DNA from: an uncultured Paracoccaceae bacterium
Lineage (GTDB): Bacteria; Pseudomonadota; Alphaproteobacteria; Rhodobacterales; Rhodobacteraceae
DNA length: 64,000 nucleotides
Reading direction: 5' to 3'
Assembly (NCBI GenBank): GCA_958439195.1
Contig: OY288149.1
Location: forward strand, 1-64,000
Of the stretch, positions 44,076 through 53,305 are shown one piece after another. A program made the position numbers and the translations under genes. The notes beneath the pieces are model-generated. The model did no database searches and had not been told where the DNA came from. It saw only the letters and a program-made list of their open reading frames with translations. Every line of letters starts with the position of its first letter. Position 1 is the stretch's first letter.

Positions 44076-45608
44076 ATGGGACTACTCAACGTGATCCGGA
44101 AGCTGCGCCTACGTCAGGGTTTGGCGATCCGGGAGATCGAGCGCCGCACCGGAGTGTCGCGCAATACCATCAAGAAGTATCTGAAGGCTGATGTGATCGA
44201 GCCCAAGTTTGCGACGCCGGAACGGTCGAGCAAGCTTGATCCATTTGCCGAGACGCTGGCAGGCTGGCTTAAGACCAATGCGAAGAAGGGACGCAAAGAT
44301 CGGCACACGCTGAAGAAGATGCATGCCGATCTCGTCGCTCTTGGCTTCACCGGCTCCTACAACCGGGTGGCGGCCTTTGCACGGCAGTGGCGTGCCGATC
44401 GTCAGCGCGACGAGCAAACGACGGGGCGCGGCACCTTCGTCCCGCTGGCTTTCCGCCCGGGCGAGGCGTTCCAGTTTGACTGGAGCGAGGACTTTGCGGT
44501 CATCGGCGGCGAGCGGATGAAGCTGCAGATGGCGCATATCAAGCTGTCTCACAGCCGGGCCTTCCTTCTGCGGGCCTATCCCTTGCAGACCCATGAGATG
44601 CTGTTCGACGCGCACTGGCATGCGTTCCGGGTGTTCGGCGGCGTGCCAGAACGCGGGATCTACGATAACATGAAGACGGCGGTGGATCTTGTGGGCCGCG
44701 GTAAGGCGCGGCAGGTCAATATCCGCTTTTTGGCCATGGCGAACCACTATGTCTTCGAGCCAGATTTCTGCAATCCGGCAGCAGGGTGGGAGAAAGGGCA
44801 GGTCGAGAAGAACGTCCGCGACTCCCGTCATCAGATGCTGCAAGGCATGCCGGACTTTCCCGATCTTGCCGCGCTGAATGACTGGCTGGAACAACGTTGC
44901 GTCGCGCTGTGGCACGAGACCGCACATGGCACGCTGCCTGGAACAATCGCCGATGTCTGGGCTGAGGAACGGGCAGCCTTGATGCCCCTGCCAGTGGCCT
45001 TCGACGGCTTCATCGAGATCAGCAAGCGCGTCTCGCCCACCTGCCTGATCAGCTTTGAACGCAACCGCTACAGTGTTCCAGCATCATTTGCGAACCGGCC
45101 AGTCAGCCTTCGCGTCTACCCCGACCGGCTGGTCGTGGCTGCGGAAGGCCATATCCTGTGCGAACATATCCGCATCATTCAGCGCAGTCATAAGCAGCCC
45201 GCGAAGACGGTCTACGACTGGCGGCATTATCTGGCGGTCGTGCAACGCAAGCCGGGCGCGCTCAGGAACGGGGCACCCTTTCTGGAATTGCCGCCTGCCT
45301 TCAGACAGTTGCAGGACCATATGCTCCGCAAGCCTGGTGGTGATCGCGAGATGGTCGATATCCTTGCGCTTGTCTTGCACCATGATGAGCAAGCCGTGCT
45401 GACCGCCGTGGAGCTGGCCTTGGCGGAGGGCGTGCCCACCAAGACCCACGTGTTGAACCTCCTGCACCGCCTGGTCGACGGCAAGGTCATCGATGGTCCG
45501 CCGCTGGATACCCCACAAGCGCTGACCCTGCGGCGTGAGCCCAAGGCCAATGTCGAGCGCTATGACGCCCTGCGCAGCCAAATTGCGGGAGGCCGCCATG
45601 CGTCATGA
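44076..45608 (+). CDS. istA: IS21-family transposase IstA (copy 2)
   Basis: Predicted protein identical to copy 1 (510 residues, helix-turn-helix then DDE core). The start ATG 44076 has AAAGGAG upstream. Intact, so trans-complementation or fresh transposition is possible. Confidence 0.95.
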   Translation: MGLLNVIRKLRLRQGLAIREIERRTGVSRNTIKKYLKADVIEPKFATPERSSKLDPFAETLAGWLKTNAKKGRKDRHTLKKMHADLVALGFTGSYNRVAAFARQWRADRQRDEQTTGRGTFVPLAFRPGEAFQFDWSEDFAVIGGERMKLQMAHIKLSHSRAFLLRAYPLQTHEMLFDAHWHAFRVFGGVPERGIYDNMKTAVDLVGRGKARQVNIRFLAMANHYVFEPDFCNPAAGWEKGQVEKNVRDSRHQMLQGMPDFPDLAALNDWLEQRCVALWHETAHGTLPGTIADVWAEERAALMPLPVAFDGFIEISKRVSPTCLISFERNRYSVPASFANRPVSLRVYPDRLVVAAEGHILCEHIRIIQRSHKQPAKTVYDWRHYLAVVQRKPGALRNGAPFLELPPAFRQLQDHMLRKPGGDREMVDILALVLHHDEQAVLTAVELALAEGVPTKTHVLNLLHRLVDGKVIDGPPLDTPQALTLRREPKANVERYDALRSQIAGGRHAS

Positions 45609-46368
45609 CCCCGCCGCCGCGGCCATCGTCATCATGCTCCGCAGCCTGAAGATGTATGGCATGGCTCAAGCCGTCGAGGATCTCATCGAGCAAGGGGCTC
45701 CGGCTTTTGAAGCCGCCATCCCGATCCTGTCGCAACTTCTGAAGGCAGAATTGGCCGAACGCGAAGTGCGCTCGATCGCCTACCACATGAAGGCAGCGCG
45801 CTTCCCGGCCTACAAGGACCTCGCGGGCTTTGACTTCGCCGCCAGTGAGATCAACGAGGCTACCGTCCGGACCCTCCATCGCAGTGAGTTCATGGACGGC
45901 GCCCAGAATGTCGTGCTGATCGGGGGGCCGGGAACCGGCAAGACCCATGTCGCGACGGCCCTCGGCATCCAGGCCATCGAGCATCATCGCCGCAAGGTCC
46001 GCTTCTTCTCCACCATCGAATTGGTCAATGCCCTCGAACAGGAAAAGGCCAAGGGCAAGGCCGGACAGATTGCAGAAGGCCTGACCAAGCTCGACCTCGT
46101 CATCCTCGACGAGCTTGGATACCTGCCGTTCAGCGCCTCAGGCGGGGCGCTGCCGTTCCACTTGCTGAGCAAGCTTTACGAGCGAACCAGCGTCGTCATC
46201 ACCACCAACCTCAGCTTCAGCGAATGGGCAACGGTTTTTGGCGACGCCAAGATGACCACGGCCTTGCTCGACCGCCTCACCCACCGCTGCCACATCTTGG
46301 AGACCGGAAACGACAGCTTCCGCTTCAAGGCCAGTTCAGCCGCAACAACCCGAAAAAAGAAGGAGTGA
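45598..46368 (+). CDS. istB: IS21-family helper ATPase IstB (copy 2)
   Basis: Predicted protein identical to copy 1 (256 residues, Walker A GGPGTGKTH). Overlaps istA by 11 bases. Confidence 0.95.
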   Translation: MRHDPAAAAIVIMLRSLKMYGMAQAVEDLIEQGAPAFEAAIPILSQLLKAELAEREVRSIAYHMKAARFPAYKDLAGFDFAASEINEATVRTLHRSEFMDGAQNVVLIGGPGTGKTHVATALGIQAIEHHRRKVRFFSTIELVNALEQEKAKGKAGQIAEGLTKLDLVILDELGYLPFSASGGALPFHLLSKLYERTSVVITTNLSFSEWATVFGDAKMTTALLDRLTHRCHILETGNDSFRFKASSAATTRKKKE

Positions 46369-46464
46369 AACCCGTCCTTGACCCACGACTGACACGAAAT
46401 CCATAATCAAAGGTGGGTCAAATCTCGATGGAAAACCCGGGTCAGTTCTCAGTGGAAATCAACA

Positions 46465-47112
46465 TCCAGAGACTTTGACCGCCTCCACCTTTCCGTCCTT
46501 TGCAAAGCGCCATGAGCTGTCATAGCTTTTTGCGCGATAGACAATGCAGTTGTGGTTACCCAAGTCTTGGGGCTGTTCAGGCAGTCCATGCGCGTCCGCA
46601 TAAGCGGGACTGCAACATACCAAGCGGCGGCCGGGGCTAAGCCTGCGGGCAATCAGGCTGGAAGCCTCAAGACTGCCAAGCCACACGGCCACATCCACGC
46701 CCTGTGTCACAAGGTCCTCCCGCAGATCGGTTAAGGTAACCTCTAACTTGATATTGGGGTTTTGCTTGAGAAATTTGGGCAACGCCGGAACGATGACCTG
46801 ATTGCCAACTGAGTGGCGCAAATGCACCCGAAGAAGGCCCTTTACGTCCTTCTGGTAAGAGGCGACCTCTCGCTTTACGGAATCGAACTGTTGCAAAAGC
46901 GTCCGAATGCGTTCGCAATACAGCTTTCCTGCCTCTGTCAAAGACATGGTCCGCGTGGTTCGGTGAAGCAGGTGAACTCCGAGCCGTGCCTCAAGGCTGT
47001 TGACCTGACGTGCGACAGTTGCCACCGAAACATTCAGCTCTAGCGACGCCGCCGTAAAGCTGCCGCTTTCCACAACTTGCAAAAAAGCTCGGTTGGTCGA
47101 CATTTCGTCCAA
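46465..47112 (-). pseudogene. LysR-type regulator, 3' end replaced by IS21
   Basis: From ATG 47112 the frame gives a full LysR helix-turn-helix (MSTNRAFLQVVESGSFTAAS, then VSVATVARQVNSLEARLG) and most of the effector domain to about residue 215. The last codons and stop (46459) are from IS21, so about 80 residues are missing. It can still bind DNA in principle but probably not sense its ligand. It may have controlled the hydroxypyruvate isomerase/reductase operon, which lies just across the IS. Confidence 0.8.
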
Positions 47113-47415
47113 AACCTCGACCCCTCCCCAGTTGTCGATGCGAGGGCAAGATTACAGCCATTCCTTGCAAAGATGCAAGGCGCCCGCATCTCTTGGGCGC
47201 GCCCCAACGCCGCAAAGTGAGAAAACCTGCGGCGAACCCATTTGTTTGTCGCCTGCGAAGAAATCATTTCACCGGTCGGCGCATTGTGCCGCAAGTCCCG
47301 GCGCACTGGGACAAGTTGTGCCCCGTCGTCCAAACGCAACTCTTCAGCGATCCGCGATGATGGCAGGAACCCAAACGGATTGAGTGGTCATGTCACGGTC
47401 CGGGTTGGCCATGTG
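47113..47415. other. Intergenic region, nothing recognised
   Basis: About 300 bases between the divergent LysR start and the end of the GMC fusion gene. Frames here are short and shadow-like. Confidence 0.35.
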
Positions 47416-50400
47416 TCAAACCGGAGTTCTGGGCTGAGTTGACGTGTTCCTTTTGTCCAGCATGTTGATCAGTGCCGGAAAGACATCAAGATGCGCCCTG
47501 CGCCCAATGAAGCAGTCCAGATGCGCATAGCCGGGGATCAGCGTCCGGGTGAATTCTTCGGCGCGGGTTGGCAGGACCGTCCTTAACCACTTCTGGGTGC
47601 GCCATGTCGTGTCAGGAAGAAACTCCTGGTTCAGCGCGCCGTGGATCATGTGGATCGGGAAATCCACATTCGCGTAACCAGGAAGATAGGTATCGGCCCC
47701 ATCGGCGCGCACCGCATGACCGCGCTGCATGATAAGGCCCAACTGTTCAAAGGGATGTGTCGATATAGCACCGAAGACGGACCGCAAGCCTGTATGCGTG
47801 GCTTCATTCAAGTTGGCGTGCAGAAGGATCGGCCCGTAAATGCCAAAAATGCGGTGGCAAGTCGGGCTGTAGCAGGGCTGTTCACCCGCGAATGGCGCGC
47901 GCCATGCTGCAATGCTGGTCGCGGCCTGTTCCGCTGCACTTTCGCTGCCCGCCGGAACGATCCGCGAAACAGCGTCGATGATGGGCAAACCGGACAGAAA
48001 TTTAACGATGTCCGGATCTGCCGATCCGACAAGGTGCAACAAGGGGGCAGGCAGGCCGTTTGCCAAGCTAGAGGCAATGCGGGTGTCGGCCTTCATCTGG
48101 TTGAACCAATTTGGCACCGGATGCACGGTGAGTTGTGACAGGATCATCTGGCGGACATTGCCGATACGACCGGCAAGCACGGCCATTTGCGCGGTCATTG
48201 CACCGACGCAATGCCCCATGATTTGCACGCTGGCCGCGCCCGTTTGTGCCTGCACAGTGGCCACCGCTGCCGGCCAGTCATAGTCGACGATCTGATCCAG
48301 CGTGAAGGTTTGGGTGGCATCAACCGGGGCAATCGGGCTGGAGCGATTGTCAAACAGCCAAACATCGTAATCTGCATCCAGCAAGGCTGTGAGGAAAGAT
48401 TTCGAATTGGTCAGCATCCCATACGACAGCGCGGTCATGGCAAAGCCAGGCGCAAGGATCACCGGCCCCTTCTTGCCCCCTTCAAAGCGGTAGAGCGCGA
48501 TCTTACGGTTATCAAGGGTGGGCACGACGACGCGTTGACCGGAAGGGTAGGCCCGCCCGATTGTATAGCCATTCTGATCGCACGGAATAAAGAATGTGCC
48601 GTCGGCCTGTGCCTTTTGGTCGTCCTGTGCGGGGAAATCGGCCAGATAGGCAGGCAGGCCGCCATAGGTGCGGAAAATCAATCGCCCGAAAAGCGAAGCG
48701 ATGGCTGCTTCCGACCACGCAGAAAGGGCCGCCACGGCATCCGCAAGATCGGTCTTTTCGAAAGAGGGATCAGTGGAGTCTTGCGTTGAGCCAAGCGACA
48801 GCACGAACATCAGGATCGTGTGCAGCAGTTTGCGGCTTTGGACCGCCTGGCAAAGCGAACCGTCTTTCACGTCGGTGAACAGTTCGTTGACCAAACCGAA
48901 CGGATCATCGGTGCCCTGAAAGGTGGTCCCTATACTGCTTGCCTGATTGGCCAAATCCTGAAGCCCAAGGCGGATGATCCCGGTCAGCGGGGGCGTGGCA
49001 GGATCGTCGGGGTCAACCGGTTCAAGATCAACACAAAGTGTTGTCAGGTCACGCCAAGGGCCGGAGCCTGGCTTGCGCTGCAACGTCTTGGTGCCCTTGA
49101 AGTGGTAAAGCGTTCCCAGATCCCCAGTATAGTCCATGGTCCATGTTTCGACTGCCGCCAAATCCTGCCGGAAAAGGGTAAAGCGACCGTTGGTCAATGG
49201 AATGCCGGCCCCGTCCGCGATGCCGCCAATAGTCACTGTGCCCTGCAAGGTTGCCGTGCCGCCAAGGGTTGCTTCGGGCGGAGCCAAGGCATCGGCTTGC
49301 GCGGCAATGACTTGAAATCGACCTGCCAGTTGTTGACCGGTTCGCTTGCCGACGGCCTCTCCCACAGCGTAGCGATCGGATATTGTGGCGGTTCCGGTTT
49401 GGGTCGGCACCGCGCACCAACCTGACATGCTTTCACGAAAGCTGATTGTCGGGGCAGCATCGCCAAAGATATCGTCCAGCGCCGCGATCAAACCTGCAAG
49501 GGGGTCGGTTTTGCCCAGCCCATTGGAAAGTTCGGCCGCTTGTCCGGCGATGGCTGCCATCGCCAGTGCCATATCTGTCGTGTTGCAGGCATCCAACGAT
49601 TGCTCGATGCCAAACCGCACTGCGTCCCGCAGGATCTTTGAAGGGATTTTTCCTGCCAGCGCGTCAAGCTCACCCTTGAGGCGGGCCTTGGCCCGATCAG
49701 CATCAACCGGGAACTGAATCGCCAGAGAACCCGCCAGCAAAACTGCCCAATCCAGCAGCGCCTTGGCCTGCGTCAGGACGGGAACCGACGGTTGCTCGGG
49801 CGGCGGCGCGACCGGCACAAGCGCGGGGGGCAACCGGTCCGTGCTGCCCGTCCACCCATTGGCATCAATCAACCGCTGGATGGCGCGTTCGGCCACAGCC
49901 GAGATCGTGTATAGTGGGTTCACGCCTAAAGAACTTGGCAGAACCGACCCATCACAGACCAGCAAGCCAGAATGAACCGTTTCGTTCGTTCCCGTGTAGA
50001 CGCGGCAATCGCCATCAACCACGCCTGTTAGGGGGGAATCCGACATCGGACATCCCCCGATTGGATGCACAGTCACCAACCGCCTGCCGAAATCATCAAG
50101 CCACAGCGGGTTAGCCACATAGTTGGCCCAGATCGCCTCGGACGCCTTTCGAAGCGCCGCATTGTCCTGTGGATAGGGGGTTTCGCGCCCGTCTCCGGGC
50201 CAATTTACGCTGACCAAGCCATTGGCTTCATTGAATTCCAGTTTGCCGCCCGACGTGTCGTGCGACATCACAAGATAAGACTGCGTGCGCGCGATCAGAC
50301 CCGTATAGGTCAGCGATGACAGGTCGCCGCCGCCCTGCACGGCGGTGCCCAACGCCTGGAAATCTGCAAGGCGCAGTTCCGTGTCAGGAAAGTCCAGAAA

Positions 50401-51606
50401 ACCGCCCTGTATCGCATCTTGCAGGAACAGCAGAGCCGGATAAACCGATGCCAGCGCACCTGGGCCTACGCCATCCTCGATCACCATGGCCCGTGAAAGA
50501 TCGCTGTCCCAATTCACCTTGATGATGCCCGTGATGCAGGGTCCGGGCTGATAGGGCGGTTGGTCGGGTGCATTGGACCCGGCACCGAAGCTGTAGATGG
50601 GGGGGCGCCGAGCCGTGGTATCTGTGGTGCCATTCAGGTTTGCGGCGACGCCAAAACCCAGGATGTCGCCATTGCCGGAAAATCGGGTGCCCAAGGCAGC
50701 CTGGGCCAGCGGCAACCCGGCACGATGCGACCGGAACAGCAGTTCGGTCGATCCCAGCGCCCCGGCAGCGATCACCACCACCGACGCCGTGAGGATCTGC
50801 GACTTTGCGCCCGGACCGGACAGATCTTCGACGGCCACGACCCAACCGCCGAAAGGATCGGGCAAGACGGTTTGCACAGCCGCGCGCGTGACGATTACTG
50901 CGCCGTGCCGATGGGCATCGGGCAGATAGTTCATCAGCAGCGTATTCTTTGCCCCATAGTTGCAACCCGAACAGCAATCGCCGCAGCGGGTGCAGGCGGC
51001 CTGGTAAATCCCAGCGGCGTTGAAGCCATCCTCAAAGGTTACCGCAATATCGGCCAATTCCGCGGTCAGGCCCATCGCGCGGGCGCTTTGGTCCAGCGCA
51101 GTGAACTTTGGCGGAAGCGGCAGATAGTCCCTTGGCAGGGTTGTAATCCCAAGCATGTCACGGGCGCGGGCAAAGTAGGGCGTCAAAGCCGTGCCTCCGG
51201 CATATGCGGCCGGCCAGGATGCATCAAAGATATCCGGCTGGGGAATGATGGCGACATTGGCATTCACCAATGAACCCCCGCCCAATCCGCAGCCTGAAAT
51301 CACCGTCATATCGTCACTGATGCGCAATTCCATCATGCCCAATGTGCCGGGCGACAACCATCCATCCTTGGCGGTTGCCACCTGCAATTCGGCCGTGGCC
51401 GCGGCCAGGGTGTTCGGATAGGCACCCGGCAGAACCTCACGTCCCCTTTCCAGCAAGCAAACCCTGCGACCAGCACGGGAAAGGCGCGATGCGGCGATGC
51501 TGCCGCCATAGCCTGACCCGACGACGATCACGTCAAAATCCTGGCGTGGCAGGTCACGTAACGAGACAGAGATTGGGTCCAGCCTGAATTTCCGATTTGC
51601 GGTCAT
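47416..51606 (-). CDS. GMC oxidoreductase (cholesterol oxidase type) fused to alpha/beta hydrolase
   Basis: A 1,396-residue fusion. Residues 20-560 are a GMC flavoprotein: FAD motif DVIVVGSGYGGSIAASRLSR, cysteine-rich stretch CTRCGDCCSGCNYGAKNTLL near 210, and C-terminal VHPIGGCPMSD plus LGVNPLYTISAVAERA typical of cholesterol oxidase-like enzymes. A middle region (about 600-1030) contains a beta-rich part similar to a second GMC-associated domain. The C-terminal part (about 1060-1390) is an alpha/beta hydrolase with oxyanion GPVILAPGFAMTA and nucleophile elbow MGHCVGAM, in which Cys replaces Ser, and a final GYAHLDCFIGRRA His. It overlaps the phosphoesterase gene by four bases. No signal peptide is evident. 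Natural substrate unknown; a sterol- or lipid-like compound is plausible. Confidence 0.85.
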   Translation of the reverse strand: MTANRKFRLDPISVSLRDLPRQDFDVIVVGSGYGGSIAASRLSRAGRRVCLLERGREVLPGAYPNTLAAATAELQVATAKDGWLSPGTLGMMELRISDDMTVISGCGLGGGSLVNANVAIIPQPDIFDASWPAAYAGGTALTPYFARARDMLGITTLPRDYLPLPPKFTALDQSARAMGLTAELADIAVTFEDGFNAAGIYQAACTRCGDCCSGCNYGAKNTLLMNYLPDAHRHGAVIVTRAAVQTVLPDPFGGWVVAVEDLSGPGAKSQILTASVVVIAAGALGSTELLFRSHRAGLPLAQAALGTRFSGNGDILGFGVAANLNGTTDTTARRPPIYSFGAGSNAPDQPPYQPGPCITGIIKVNWDSDLSRAMVIEDGVGPGALASVYPALLFLQDAIQGGFLDFPDTELRLADFQALGTAVQGGGDLSSLTYTGLIARTQSYLVMSHDTSGGKLEFNEANGLVSVNWPGDGRETPYPQDNAALRKASEAIWANYVANPLWLDDFGRRLVTVHPIGGCPMSDSPLTGVVDGDCRVYTGTNETVHSGLLVCDGSVLPSSLGVNPLYTISAVAERAIQRLIDANGWTGSTDRLPPALVPVAPPPEQPSVPVLTQAKALLDWAVLLAGSLAIQFPVDADRAKARLKGELDALAGKIPSKILRDAVRFGIEQSLDACNTTDMALAMAAIAGQAAELSNGLGKTDPLAGLIAALDDIFGDAAPTISFRESMSGWCAVPTQTGTATISDRYAVGEAVGKRTGQQLAGRFQVIAAQADALAPPEATLGGTATLQGTVTIGGIADGAGIPLTNGRFTLFRQDLAAVETWTMDYTGDLGTLYHFKGTKTLQRKPGSGPWRDLTTLCVDLEPVDPDDPATPPLTGIIRLGLQDLANQASSIGTTFQGTDDPFGLVNELFTDVKDGSLCQAVQSRKLLHTILMFVLSLGSTQDSTDPSFEKTDLADAVAALSAWSEAAIASLFGRLIFRTYGGLPAYLADFPAQDDQKAQADGTFFIPCDQNGYTIGRAYPSGQRVVVPTLDNRKIALYRFEGGKKGPVILAPGFAMTALSYGMLTNSKSFLTALLDADYDVWLFDNRSSPIAPVDATQTFTLDQIVDYDWPAAVATVQAQTGAASVQIMGHCVGAMTAQMAVLAGRIGNVRQMILSQLTVHPVPNWFNQMKADTRIASSLANGLPAPLLHLVGSADPDIVKFLSGLPIIDAVSRIVPAGSESAAEQAATSIAAWRAPFAGEQPCYSPTCHRIFGIYGPILLHANLNEATHTGLRSVFGAISTHPFEQLGLIMQRGHAVRADGADTYLPGYANVDFPIHMIHGALNQEFLPDTTWRTQKWLRTVLPTRAEEFTRTLIPGYAHLDCFIGRRAHLDVFPALINMLDKRNTSTQPRTPV

Positions 51607-53054
51607 ATCGCCGTTCCTGTCTGGCTGGCCTTGAGATCGGCTGCACGCAGGCGTGCCATCAGTCGGTCCTGTGTCGCCCGATAGGCGGCATCGGCGGCTT
51701 TAGCGACTGCATCCCAAAGCCCAGCTATACCCGGTTTGGTCAGCACGGCTTCTAGCGCCTGTGACATAGCATTGCCGATGGTGCAGCCATCTGCCGTTTG
51801 CACAATCGGGCCGGTCGGAGTTGTCTTTCCAGACGGAAGGTCGTCGTTCGGAACCGTGAACAGGCGCAGGGATGCGACGTTCAGATCCGTGTCGATGAAA
51901 ACAATCGACGCCCCCTCGCAGGTGCCGAACATCGGGGTGTCGAGGATCCAACCCCCCGTGTTGTAGATCGCCGGGGCACCAACGTAGCCCGGCACAGGAA
52001 GCCGGTCTGCAAACGGTTTATGCGTGTGGCCAAAGATGAAGGTGAAGTCTTTGGGGACAGCGCCGTTCTCGGACAGGATTTGCGCCATTGTGGGGCCAGA
52101 TAGATACTTTGACAGGCCCGCAATAGTTGATCCTTGCAAGACCGACATGTAGCTGAACCGTTCAAGTTGCCCCAAGCTGCCGAATGCGCCATCGACAAGC
52201 CCGGCGGACATCAATCCCAACAGATCGCGGGCGGCAATGGTCTTTGGTAGCGGAAGCCCCGAAAAGAGTGCACTCGCAAGTGCGTTGGCCAGTCGTTGTT
52301 GAAACAGCGGGCTTTCACTGCCCGTCATCAGGTAATCGTAGACCAAGGTTGCGTCTGAACCCAGCAGGCCATTGTCGCCAATCGTTGACCAGATAAAGTC
52401 GATCCAACTGGCGTTTACTTGCTCCAATCGTTCCAGCGTGTTTGGGAGGCCAGCGGAAGCGCCAGCCGCTGCCAGAACGGACGACATCGCGCTATACATG
52501 CCTTCGACATAATGGCCGTGATGGAACAGAACGACCCGATCTCCATCCGACGTCCGCAGTCCGAGGTTGGGATAATAGGTAACAGACGCGGGTAAACCCG
52601 CTGCTGTCAGAATACCGTTGAGCAGGGTCGATCCGGCCATGCGGTCAGGCGCGTCGAATGCCCGCGTGGTATGCGGGAAAGACAGGGCAGAAGGCGCATA
52701 TGTCTGGTAGCGCTGTGCCGTCCACAATTCGTGATCGTGATTGCCGGGCACAAAATAGACTTGCCCAAACCTTGTTGAAGGCGCCGGCCCCGCAAGATCA
52801 GCCAACACCTGCACTGCCGCCGCCGAAGCCTTTGGCATAGTGCCGAGCGACAGATCCAGGACATCACCCAACAGGATCAGGCCGGGTTTTGATCCGGCGG
52901 AAAGGGTCACAACCGTGGCGGTCAATGCGGCAGCAACAGCCTTGGAAAGGACACGGGCCGGGTCGGCAAGGTCATCTTCTTCCTGCGGTGTCAGCAACCC
53001 TGTTGATGATCCCAGATGTAGGTCTGACAGGCAGACATGGGCAATCTGAACCAC
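51603..53054 (-). CDS. Calcineurin-like metallophosphoesterase
   Basis: A 483-residue phosphoesterase. Metal motifs in order: CLSDLHLGSS (residues 8-17), ILLGDVLDLSLG (about 60), VPGNHDHELW (about 100), VLFHHGHYVEG (about 183) and IFGHTHKPF (about 345). The gene precedes the GMC-hydrolase gene and overlaps it by four bases, so both are made together. The substrate is unknown; relatives cleave phosphodiesters or phosphomonoesters. Confidence 0.88.
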   Translation of the reverse strand: MVQIAHVCLSDLHLGSSTGLLTPQEEDDLADPARVLSKAVAAALTATVVTLSAGSKPGLILLGDVLDLSLGTMPKASAAAVQVLADLAGPAPSTRFGQVYFVPGNHDHELWTAQRYQTYAPSALSFPHTTRAFDAPDRMAGSTLLNGILTAAGLPASVTYYPNLGLRTSDGDRVVLFHHGHYVEGMYSAMSSVLAAAGASAGLPNTLERLEQVNASWIDFIWSTIGDNGLLGSDATLVYDYLMTGSESPLFQQRLANALASALFSGLPLPKTIAARDLLGLMSAGLVDGAFGSLGQLERFSYMSVLQGSTIAGLSKYLSGPTMAQILSENGAVPKDFTFIFGHTHKPFADRLPVPGYVGAPAIYNTGGWILDTPMFGTCEGASIVFIDTDLNVASLRLFTVPNDDLPSGKTTPTGPIVQTADGCTIGNAMSQALEAVLTKPGIAGLWDAVAKAADAAYRATQDRLMARLRAADLKASQTGTAI

Positions 53055-53305
53055 CGATATCTCCCCCCCACCAAAATGGGAAACGTGAACATATGGATTT
53101 AATCTACGCGTCGATTAACGTCTTTATGGTATGTTTTTTGTACGGTGCCGAACTTTGCGTTCTGTCTCGGGCCAAGACAACGCGCTGCTCTCGATACACG
53201 CTCTCATCTTGGGAATTGCCAGTCAATTAACCTTTCGGCAGGATACATTAATAATGCTGCCAGCACGGCCATTTCTGTGCGTTCCTTTCATTCCATCAGG
53301 TGCAT

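Larger units (their letters stand above)
43966..46464 (+). mobile_element. IS21-family insertion sequence, copy 2 (2,499 bp)
   Basis: Same orientation, length and predicted proteins as copy 1, at a constant offset of 29,203 bases. The flanks are CATCAGGC and TCCAGAGA, with no target duplication. The left flank is a hydroxypyruvate isomerase gene lacking its 5' end, the right flank a LysR gene lacking its 3' end. Confidence 0.95.

Noticed and set aside
12716..46464. Search for a second copy of the tRNA-Ser 3' end as the far attachment site
   Set aside because: None was found; the three repeats R1-R3 resemble RNA-gene ends but do not match this tRNA.
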